This document shows, piece by piece, positions 1 to 4,642 of a stretch of DNA of 5,000 nt (its first letter is position 1; every line of letters starts with the position of its first letter). Under the pieces are notes generated by a model. That model ran no database searches. It was not told the origin of the DNA and saw only the letters and a list, made by a program, of their open reading frames with translations. Made by a program: the position numbers and the translations under genes. Source of the DNA: Candidatus Omnitrophota bacterium (lineage in GTDB: Bacteria > Omnitrophota > Gorgyraeia > 2-01-FULL-45-10); contig JAPLMI010000094.1 of assembly GCA_026387115.1 (NCBI GenBank), forward strand, positions 1-5,000. The letters are read 5' to 3'.

Positions 1-784
1 TGTTGCGCGCGAGTGTCAGCGTGTCTATAAGTTCGTCCGCGTTATCGGTCGCTATTTTCATGGCGAGCATCCTTGCGGAGTGTTCTGCGGTGAACGCGTC
101 CATGATGATCGTATTCATCTTTGAGGCCAGATATCGCGGCATCACATCATTCAGGATCTTTTGGGCGTCCGGTTCGAGTATATAGTATGTCCTCTTCCCC
201 TCCTCGAAGTCGACCCCTAGAAATTTTTCTACGACAGGGTTATGCCTTAAATTGGCGCTGAAATGCGTGTAGGCGATATAGACCTCGTCCGCCTCTTCCG
301 ATAAGAAGATCGACGTCAATTCGCTCACAAGCTCTTGCGAGATCTTTACGGAGTAGCGGCCGAACAGGCCTATACGCGACCTTGTGACCGGATATCCCTT
401 ATTTTTAAAATGAGCGAAGACCTGTCTGCCCACGGCGATCAACCTGACGTTTTCCCTGTCGCGATCGCCAAGGAATGCCTCGGTCCGCTTGATTATGTTG
501 TTATTATATGCGCCGCAAAGCCCCGTGTCCGAAGCTATTATGCATACGGCGATATTTTTAATCCGCTCTCTCTTTTTGATTAAGGGATTTTCAGGCATTG
601 TTATGTCCGATAAGAACCTTTTCAATACCGCTTCGAGGCTTGCGGAATACGAGCGCGCGGCGTAAAAGGAGTTCTTTATGCGGTTCAATTTTGCCGCGGA
701 TATCGTCTCCATTGCCCGCGTTATCTTTCTGGTGTTTTCTATGCTCCTTATCCTAGACTTGATCTGCCTTAAGTTCTGGATCAT
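1..784 (-). CDS. atpG: ATP synthase F1 subunit gamma, 3' end cut by window edge
   Basis: Gamma is the central shaft of F1; its rotation inside the alpha/beta head links ion flow to ATP synthesis. Reading from the ATG at 784-782 gives 261 uninterrupted codons to the window edge. The N-terminal helix (residues about 5-33, with RQIKSRIRSIENTRKITRAM and then ETISAAKL) is typical of gamma. SDTGLCGAYNNNI at 85-97 matches the E. coli SDRGLCGG region. The C-terminal helix begins at 231-253 (FTAEHSARMLAMK, then ATDNADELI). Family members are about 285-290 residues and end in an NKARQ...EIVxGA segment, so roughly 25-30 residues lie beyond base 1. The ATG overlaps the atpA stop as ATGA, which suggests translational coupling; upstream there is only a weak GGGG. 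Of 26 Ile codons 13 are ATA, and of 23 Arg codons 10 are AGG. Identification is very secure; only the 3' end is missing. Confidence 0.97.
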   Translation of the reverse strand, partial: MIQNLRQIKSRIRSIENTRKITRAMETISAAKLNRIKNSFYAARSYSASLEAVLKRFLSDITMPENPLIKKRERIKNIAVCIIASDTGLCGAYNNNIIKRTEAFLGDRDRENVRLIAVGRQVFAHFKNKGYPVTRSRIGLFGRYSVKISQELVSELTSIFLSEEADEVYIAYTHFSANLRHNPVVEKFLGVDFEEGKRTYYILEPDAQKILNDVMPRYLASKMNTIIMDAFTAEHSARMLAMKIATDNADELIDTLTLARN

Positions 785-2301
785 TTGATGCCCCGCATAG
801 CGATCTCTTTCTTGAAAGCCGTGATGGCGTCGTCAAGTTTGATCTTGAGGGTGCTCGATATCTCGCCCTTCTTTTCTATCTCGAACCCGATCTCCTGGTA
901 ATTGTCGTCCATATATTTGTAGAATAACGGCTCCAGTTTCCGTATCGATTCTACCGGAATATCGTCCATGAAACCGTTTACGCCGGCGTATATCAGCATG
1001 ACCTGTTTCGACATGAGTAGGGGCGCGTATTGGCCCTGTTTCAGTATCTCCACCATGCGCTCGCCTCTGTGTATCTGAGATTGGGTAGTCTTATCGAGCT
1101 CGGCGCCGAATTGCGTGAAGGTCAGGAGCTCACGGTACTGCGCCAGGTCGAGCCTCAGGCGTCCTGCCACCTGCTTCATCGCCTTCGTCTGGGCGGCCCC
1201 GCCGACCCTCGAAACCGAGAGCCCAACGTTCACCGCGGGCCGCACCCCGGCGTAGAAGAGGTCAGTCTCAAGATATATTTGTCCGTCGGTGATCGAGATG
1301 ACGTTCGTGGGTATGTAGCTTGTTATGTCGCCTGCCTGAGTCTCTATTATAGGAAGGGCTGTAAGGGACCCGCCGCCTAGCTTGTCCGACAACTTCGCCG
1401 CGCGTTCTAACAATCTCGAGTGAAGGTAGAATACATCGCCAGGATACGCTTCTCTTCCCGGAGGCCTTCGCAGTAATAGCGATAATTGCCTGTAGGCCTG
1501 CGCATGCTTTGATAGGTCGTCATATATTACCAATGCGTGCTTGCCCGCATACATGAACTCTTCGGCTATGGCGCATCCCGCGTACGGGACGAGAAACTGC
1601 AGCGACGCGGATGCCCGGGACGACGCGCTCACTATTACCGTATAGTCCATCGCGCCGTATTTTTGCAGGACCTCCGAAACGGATACTATATTGGACATCT
1701 TTTGTCCTATCGCGACATAGACGCAGTATACGTCTTTACCTTTCTGGTTGATTATCGTATCGATCGCGATGGCCGTTTTTCCCGTCTGCCTGTCGGCTAT
1801 TATGAGCTCGCGCTGTCCCCGGCCGATCGGGATCATGGAATCTATCGCCTTGATTCCCGTCTGGAGCGGCTCCTTGACAGGTTGGCGTTCCACGACGTTG
1901 GGCGCCTTGAATTCGACCGGCCGGTAAATGTTGGTGGCGATCGGCCCTTTGCCGTCGATCGGCCGTCCCAGGGGGTTTATTACCCGGCCCAATAGCTCCG
2001 CACCCACCGGGATCTGCGCAATCTTCCCGGTCCTCTTTACGGTATCGCCTTCCTTTATCGTCTTCTCGTCGCCGAATATGACGATACCTACGTTGTCTTC
2101 CTCCAGGTTGAAGACTATGCCCGTGATGTTATTCGCGAATTGGACAAGCTCTCCCACCATCACGTCGTCGAGGCCGTAGACGAGGGCGATGCCGTCCCCT
2201 ACCCGCAGAACCGTTCCCACGGACTCGACCCTCAGCCTCGTCCTGTATTTTTCGAGCTCTTTCTTGATTATAGCAGTTACTTCTTCGGGCCTAATTTCCA
2301 T
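781..2301 (-). CDS. atpA: ATP synthase F1 subunit alpha
   Basis: Alpha forms the F1 hexamer with beta, carries the non-catalytic nucleotide sites and supplies the arginine finger to beta. The 506-residue product is close to the normal length of about 500-513. The beta-barrel domain covers about residues 25-92 (RVGDGIALVYGL at 33-44). The nucleotide-binding core has GRGQRELII followed by ADRQTGKT at 169-176 (Walker A) and ALVIYDD at 256-262 (Walker B). The alpha/beta signature PAVNVGLSVS is at 355-364, followed by R365, the equivalent of E. coli Arg376, in SVSRVGGAAQTKAMK. The C-terminal helical domain runs from about 380. One oddity is Ala169, where nearly all alpha subunits have the first Gly of GDRQTGKT. 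The ATG at 2301-2299 overlaps atpH by 11 bases and has GGAG four bases upstream; the stop overlaps atpG. No frameshift is seen. Confidence 0.99.
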   Translation of the reverse strand: MEIRPEEVTAIIKKELEKYRTRLRVESVGTVLRVGDGIALVYGLDDVMVGELVQFANNITGIVFNLEEDNVGIVIFGDEKTIKEGDTVKRTGKIAQIPVGAELLGRVINPLGRPIDGKGPIATNIYRPVEFKAPNVVERQPVKEPLQTGIKAIDSMIPIGRGQRELIIADRQTGKTAIAIDTIINQKGKDVYCVYVAIGQKMSNIVSVSEVLQKYGAMDYTVIVSASSRASASLQFLVPYAGCAIAEEFMYAGKHALVIYDDLSKHAQAYRQLSLLLRRPPGREAYPGDVFYLHSRLLERAAKLSDKLGGGSLTALPIIETQAGDITSYIPTNVISITDGQIYLETDLFYAGVRPAVNVGLSVSRVGGAAQTKAMKQVAGRLRLDLAQYRELLTFTQFGAELDKTTQSQIHRGERMVEILKQGQYAPLLMSKQVMLIYAGVNGFMDDIPVESIRKLEPLFYKYMDDNYQEIGFEIEKKGEISSTLKIKLDDAITAFKKEIAMRGIK

Positions 2302-2851
2302 GATGCTCCACTTTAGATAAGATGAGTTTTTGCCTGAGGTCTTCGAGCCGTTTCTTTACGGATCCGTCGATTATCATATTACCGACCTCGACCGAAACGC
2401 CCCCCAACAGCCCCGGGTCGAGCTCGACGTAAAGATGGAGCTTCTTCTCCAGTTTACTCTCCAGCACATTTTTAAGCCTCTCTATAACCTCGGTCTCCAG
2501 GGGGTAACTTGTTTTTAATAAAGCGTCCTGCTCTACGCCGTGAGAATAATTGATCCTCGCGTATTCGGCTATATCGAGAAGGAGCCGAATCCTTCCCTTC
2601 TCCAATAAGAGTTTCAGGAAATTCCGGAGTTCTTCGGAAAAATTTTTGCCCAGCACCTTTTCAATGATATCGAATTTCTCTTTCGTTGTGATCTCAAGTG
2701 ATTCCATAAATTCCCTGAAATCGGGGTTATCTTCAAAGACGCGCCGCGCGCCCGATAATTCCCCCAGCCCTTTTTCATAACCGATCGTTTCCGCGCAATA
2801 ACCGAGAAAGGCGTCCGCGTAACGTTTTGCGACTATCTCGTTTTTGATCAT
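2291..2851 (-). CDS. atpH: ATP synthase F1 subunit delta (OSCP)
   Basis: Delta sits on top of F1 and clamps the peripheral stalk (b subunits) to alpha, so the head does not turn with the rotor. The 186-residue product is normal for the family (about 175-185). The N-terminal helical bundle starts with the typical IVAKRYADAFLGYC (residues 6-19) and runs to about 105. The C-terminal domain carries the OSCP/delta signature, LDPGLLGGVSVEVGN followed by MIIDGSVKKRLEDL (about 144-172). It starts with the ATG at 2851-2849, overlapping the atpF stop as ATGA, with only a weak upstream GAG, so it probably depends on ribosomes arriving from atpF. Its 3' end overlaps atpA by 11 bases. There is no anomaly in the reading frame, and the position between atpF and atpA is the standard one. 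Confidence 0.97.
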   Translation of the reverse strand: MIKNEIVAKRYADAFLGYCAETIGYEKGLGELSGARRVFEDNPDFREFMESLEITTKEKFDIIEKVLGKNFSEELRNFLKLLLEKGRIRLLLDIAEYARINYSHGVEQDALLKTSYPLETEVIERLKNVLESKLEKKLHLYVELDPGLLGGVSVEVGNMIIDGSVKKRLEDLRQKLILSKVEHHGN

Positions 2852-3342
2852 CGGCGCTCTAGCTTATTTATGAATCCTTCAACCAGTTTTCTGTCGCCGG
2901 CCTCCGACAACTTCTCCTCTATCACCTTCTCCGCGGCCTCTATGGCGATGTCCACAATCTTATTTTTCAGCCTCTCTTCGGCTTTCGCGGCCTCGACCTT
3001 GATGTTTTCCCGGGTTTTTTCGAAAAGCCTTTCGGCGTCTTCCTGCGCCTTCTCCCTCACCTCCTGGGCGGCCTTCTTACCTTCGATTATGGCGGACTGG
3101 ATTTTTTCGCGGGCCTCTTCCTCGATCCGCGCGATCCTTCCATCGTAGCCGCTCTTCAGTTTCTCAACATCCGCTTTCGCGGTCTCTATCGCCTTCAGCT
3201 CCGATGCGATGCGCTCTTTTCGCGCATCGAGGAGCTTTAGGAACCTGTTCCAGAGAAAGACGCGCAGGACTGCCAGGAGGAGAAGAAAACATACCCCCTG
3301 GGCAATTATCTCATTGGCGCTTAGGAGCTTGAGTAATTCCAT
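2848..3342 (-). CDS. atpF: ATP synthase Fo subunit b
   Basis: Subunit b is the peripheral stalk: a dimer anchored in the membrane by one helix, with a long coiled coil reaching delta. The 164 residues show the classic layout. There is a short N-terminus, one hydrophobic helix at about 12-31 (IIAQGVCFLLLLAVLRVFLW), the LDARKERI turn at 38-45, and then a charged Ala/Glu/Lys-rich helix with no Gly or Pro breaks over most of 46-145. The C-terminal tail (about 128-164, IVDIAIEAAEKVIEEKL) resembles the delta-binding end. E. coli b is 156 residues, so the length is normal. Only one b gene is visible and it is not split into b and b'. The ATG follows the atpE stop by 16 bases (AAAAGCACCAAAACTA), which contain no recognisable Shine-Dalgarno sequence. 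Initiation may therefore be weak or rely on the A-rich leader or on coupling with atpE. Confidence 0.97.
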   Translation of the reverse strand: MELLKLLSANEIIAQGVCFLLLLAVLRVFLWNRFLKLLDARKERIASELKAIETAKADVEKLKSGYDGRIARIEEEAREKIQSAIIEGKKAAQEVREKAQEDAERLFEKTRENIKVEAAKAEERLKNKIVDIAIEAAEKVIEEKLSEAGDRKLVEGFINKLERR

Positions 3343-3358
3343 TAGTTTTGGTGCTTTT

Positions 3359-3589
3359 TTATATCTTTCCGGAGATGCCGAATACGAATAGAAGCGCGTA
3401 GATCGTCAGCGCCTCTATGAACGCGCATCCCGTCGCCATATTGATCAATATCTTCGTTGCCGCTTCCGGCTGCCTGCCGGTCGCTTCCATTGCTGCGGCG
3501 ACCGCCTTCCCGAGCGCTATTGCCGAGCCGAAAGCCGCTATGCCGAGGCCTAGCGGCAGGCCGAAGGCAAGCGCTGTTCTATAATCCAT
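3359..3589 (-). CDS. atpE: ATP synthase Fo subunit c (proteolipid ring)
   Basis: Subunit c forms the membrane rotor ring, and each copy carries one ion on an acidic residue. The 76 residues form two membrane helices (about 8-34 and 47-72) joined by the polar loop GRQPEA at 38-43. Glu59 in CAFIEALTIYAL is the essential ion-carrying carboxylate. Aligned on RQPEA with the Ilyobacter Na+-type c subunit, the Gln ligand of helix 1 is Leu26 here, and the Ser after the Glu is Ala60. The Na+ site is therefore missing and H+ coupling is likely. The helix-packing motif (GxGxGxG in Ilyobacter) reads A19-x-G21-x-A23-x-A25. The ATG at 3589-3587 has the best ribosome binding site in the window (GGAGG, 6 bases upstream), as expected for a subunit needed in about 8-17 copies per complex. 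Confidence 0.98.
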   Translation of the reverse strand: MDYRTALAFGLPLGLGIAAFGSAIALGKAVAAAMEATGRQPEAATKILINMATGCAFIEALTIYALLFVFGISGKI

Positions 3590-3593
3590 TTTA

Positions 3594-3600
3594 CACCTCC
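3594..3600 (-). promoter_or_regulatory. Strong Shine-Dalgarno sequence of atpE
   Basis: On the minus strand GGAGGTG lies here, and the GGAGG core ends six bases before the atpE ATG. It is the longest anti-16S match seen in front of any gene in the window; atpF has none, and atpH and atpG have weak ones. Its first G is also the last base of the hairpin stem at 3600-3620, so folding of the leader could influence ribosome access. Confidence 0.85.
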
Positions 3601-3620
3601 AATTTTACGAAGTAAAATTG
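3600..3620 (-). promoter_or_regulatory. Perfect 9-bp hairpin abutting the atpE ribosome binding site
   Basis: On the minus strand CAATTTTAC, a three-base TTC loop and GTAAAATTG form a perfect 9-bp inverted repeat, extendable by one G-U pair (3621/3599). The 3' arm ends in the first G of the atpE Shine-Dalgarno sequence. No T-run follows on either strand, so it does not look like an intrinsic terminator. The GTAAAAT of the 3' arm is repeated at 3588-3594 over the atpE start codon, so the 5' arm has two possible partners. A role in atpE translation or mRNA processing is inferred. Confidence 0.6.
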
Positions 3621-3657
3621 ATCCTGAGAACGCGACGAACAGGAGCGTTCGAAGGAC
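3621..3657 (-). promoter_or_regulatory. Larger imperfect hairpin in the atpB-atpE spacer
   Basis: In the minus-strand RNA, GAACGC (3650-3645) pairs with GCGTTC (3633-3628) around an 11-base loop. After a 2x2 internal loop (TC facing TC), GTCCT (3657-3653) pairs with AGGAT (3625-3621), with one G-U pair at the base. The structure directly abuts the second hairpin, and together they fill almost all of the 73-base spacer. An alternative small stem, CGAAC with GTTCG, exists inside it. The pairing is seen by eye and its stability was not computed. It could slow ribosomes, protect a processed 5' end or separate atpB from atpE translation. Confidence 0.5.
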
Positions 3658-3662
3658 CTCAC

Positions 3663-4403
3663 TCAAGCTTCCTCATGCGACAGCGCAAGAGCGAAGTATA
3701 TCGTCGTTAGAAGGCAAAAGACGACGGCCTGTACTATTGAAGCCAGGATTATTATAAAGAAATTGAAAAATAATAACGGCACGCCCTTCAACCCGAATCC
3801 CGCGAGGACGGCTATCAGCATATCGTCCCCCCAGATGTTTGATCTTAGACGAAGAGATAAGCTTATGGGCCTGACCAACTGTGAAACTATGTTGATGATC
3901 AGGAGCATCAAGGGAATGAATACCGAAAACGCTACTATGCCCCGCGGTTTGTCGAGAAGATAATCGATGTATCCTAACAGCCCCCGCTCCCTCACTGCGG
4001 CATACTGCACATAGATGAAGACGCATATCGCAAGCGCGAGCGTCGTCGACCAGCTTGTGGTCGGGGCCTTCATGAGCGGGATAAGCCCTGACAGGTTCAT
4101 GATGAGAATATACAGGAAGAGCGTCCCTATAAAGGGAGTATATCTTCTTCCGGCAGGGCCTATGATGCCGCATACAAAATCGTCGATGCCGCCGACGAAT
4201 ATTTCAAAAGCGGCCTGGAGCCTTGCGGGGACGAGTCTTGTCCTGCGGGATGCCGAATACGCTACAGCCGATATGGCCAGGATGATTACGAGCGAGAATA
4301 TCGGGTTTTCCCATGTCTTAAGGAATTCGGCAATACGCGTGCCCTTAAAGATTTTTTCCAGCACCGTTACGGCATTGGGAAGTTCGGGAACCCCTTTTTG
4401 CAT
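3663..4403 (-). CDS. atpB: ATP synthase Fo subunit a
   Basis: Subunit a is the membrane stator that holds the two half-channels carrying ions to and from the c ring. The 246 residues contain hydrophobic helices at about 35-50, 90-110, 118-136, 157-177, 195-212 and 212-240. SLRLRSNIWGDD (183-194) aligns with LRLFGNMYAGE of E. coli, which makes Arg185 the essential rotor-facing arginine (E. coli Arg210). Asn189 matches Asn214, and Gln225 in VQAVVF matches Gln252. PLMKAPTTSWSTTLALA (109-125) is the usual region ahead of helix 3. One oddity is Arg187, in a position that is Phe in E. coli. The ATG follows the TAA of the upstream gene with no gap and has AAGGA seven bases upstream. The length is typical of the shorter family members (E. 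coli 271). A 166-codon overlapping minus-strand frame at 3673-4173 is a shadow. Confidence 0.97.
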   Translation of the reverse strand: MQKGVPELPNAVTVLEKIFKGTRIAEFLKTWENPIFSLVIILAISAVAYSASRRTRLVPARLQAAFEIFVGGIDDFVCGIIGPAGRRYTPFIGTLFLYILIMNLSGLIPLMKAPTTSWSTTLALAICVFIYVQYAAVRERGLLGYIDYLLDKPRGIVAFSVFIPLMLLIINIVSQLVRPISLSLRLRSNIWGDDMLIAVLAGFGLKGVPLLFFNFFIIILASIVQAVVFCLLTTIYFALALSHEEA

Positions 4404-4634
4404 TTAAAATTCCTTATCTGTCTTTATCGCGATCCTGATAATCCTGACGGTCTCTCTGGCGCTCGCCGCGAATCCCACGGCCGCAAAGATATAAGATATA
4501 TACTGCGGTAAGCCGAATCTTTTTATCAGGTACTCGCCTGCCAGATAACCGGCTATCGGGCCTGCTGCCAGGACGAACGGTATAAAGGATAATAACCCGC
4601 CCATCCTAATCCATTTATATATCTCTTGCTTCAA
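4404..4634 (-). CDS. atpZ: AtpZ/AtpI-like small membrane protein of the ATP synthase operon
   Basis: The product is a 76-residue two-helix membrane protein directly before atpB, the position of the AtpI/AtpZ genes. In other bacteria these have been linked to c-ring assembly and to Mg2+/Ca2+ transport. Helix 1 spans about 12-33 with a GPIAGYLAGEYL motif (25-36), helix 2 about 44-60, and a basic tail follows (RETVRIIRIAIK). The GPxxGYxxGxxL...FG...GFAA...RE..R pattern fits the AtpZ (putative F1Fo ATPase subunit) family better than the longer AtpI. The start is taken as the TTG at 4634-4632, which overlaps the previous stop as TTGA and has AAAGG upstream. An ATG at codon 11 (4604-4602) is the alternative and would remove only the soluble N-terminus. 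The stop TAA touches the atpB ATG. The family call is fairly sure; the exact role is inferred. Confidence 0.82.
   Translation of the reverse strand: MKQEIYKWIRMGGLLSFIPFVLAAGPIAGYLAGEYLIKRFGLPQYISYIFAAVGFAASARETVRIIRIAIKTDKEF
4411..4415 (-). promoter_or_regulatory. Shine-Dalgarno sequence of atpB
   Basis: AAGGA on the minus strand lies seven bases before the atpB ATG, inside the last codons of the upstream AtpZ-like gene. It fixes the ATG at 4403-4401 as the atpB start and allows independent initiation in addition to coupling across the zero-base junction. Confidence 0.75.
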
Positions 4635-4642
4635 TTTGTCAA
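4614..4642 (-). promoter_or_regulatory. Candidate sigma-70-like promoter at the hycI/atpZ junction
   Basis: On the minus strand a perfect -35 box, TTGACA (4642-4637), is followed after exactly 17 bases by TATAAA (4619-4614), a five-of-six match to TATAAT. Transcription would begin near 4607, inside the N-terminus of the AtpZ-like gene and about 2-4 bases before its alternative ATG (4604). It would supply the atp genes independently of the gene upstream. The boxes lie in coding sequence, so chance remains possible, but perfect spacing and near-consensus boxes are uncommon. Confidence 0.45.

Noticed and set aside
335..583. Plus-strand 82-codon open frame
   Set aside because: It is antisense to the gamma gene, which is intact through this stretch.
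1030..1380. Plus-strand 116-codon open frame
   Set aside because: It lies wholly antisense to atpA, with no upstream ribosome binding site and no family resemblance.
1936..1970. Repeated CGATCGGCC in atpA
   Set aside because: Two short copies fall in conserved coding sequence (the GPIAT and GRPIDGKG region), are not spaced like an array and are explained by codon choice.
1537..1995. Plus-strand 152-codon open frame
   Set aside because: It is antisense to the conserved nucleotide-binding core of atpA, has no recognisable domain and is rich in Arg, Asp and Tyr, as expected of a reverse-strand shadow.
2870..3148. Plus-strand Ser/Ala/Phe-rich open frame
   Set aside because: It is the antisense of the Glu/Lys/Ala-rich coiled coil of atpF, which typically yields Ser/Phe/Leu-rich shadows.
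3359..3589. Sodium-specific c ring
   Set aside because: The acidic residue is present, but the Gln of helix 1 and the Ser next to the Glu are Leu and Ala, so the known Na+ coordination set is absent.
3600..3620. Hairpin as an intrinsic terminator between atpB and atpE
   Set aside because: The stem is AT-rich and no T-run follows on either strand. A strong atpE start lies immediately downstream, so termination here would make no sense.
3673..4173. Minus-strand 166-codon frame overlapping atpB
   Set aside because: It is a different frame within atpB, whose own frame carries the essential Arg and membrane helices. The alternative is His/Arg/Ser-rich with no family resemblance.
4015..4407. Plus-strand 130-codon open frame
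   Set aside because: It is antisense to the N-terminal half of atpB, and its hydrophobic look is inherited from the complementary membrane codons.
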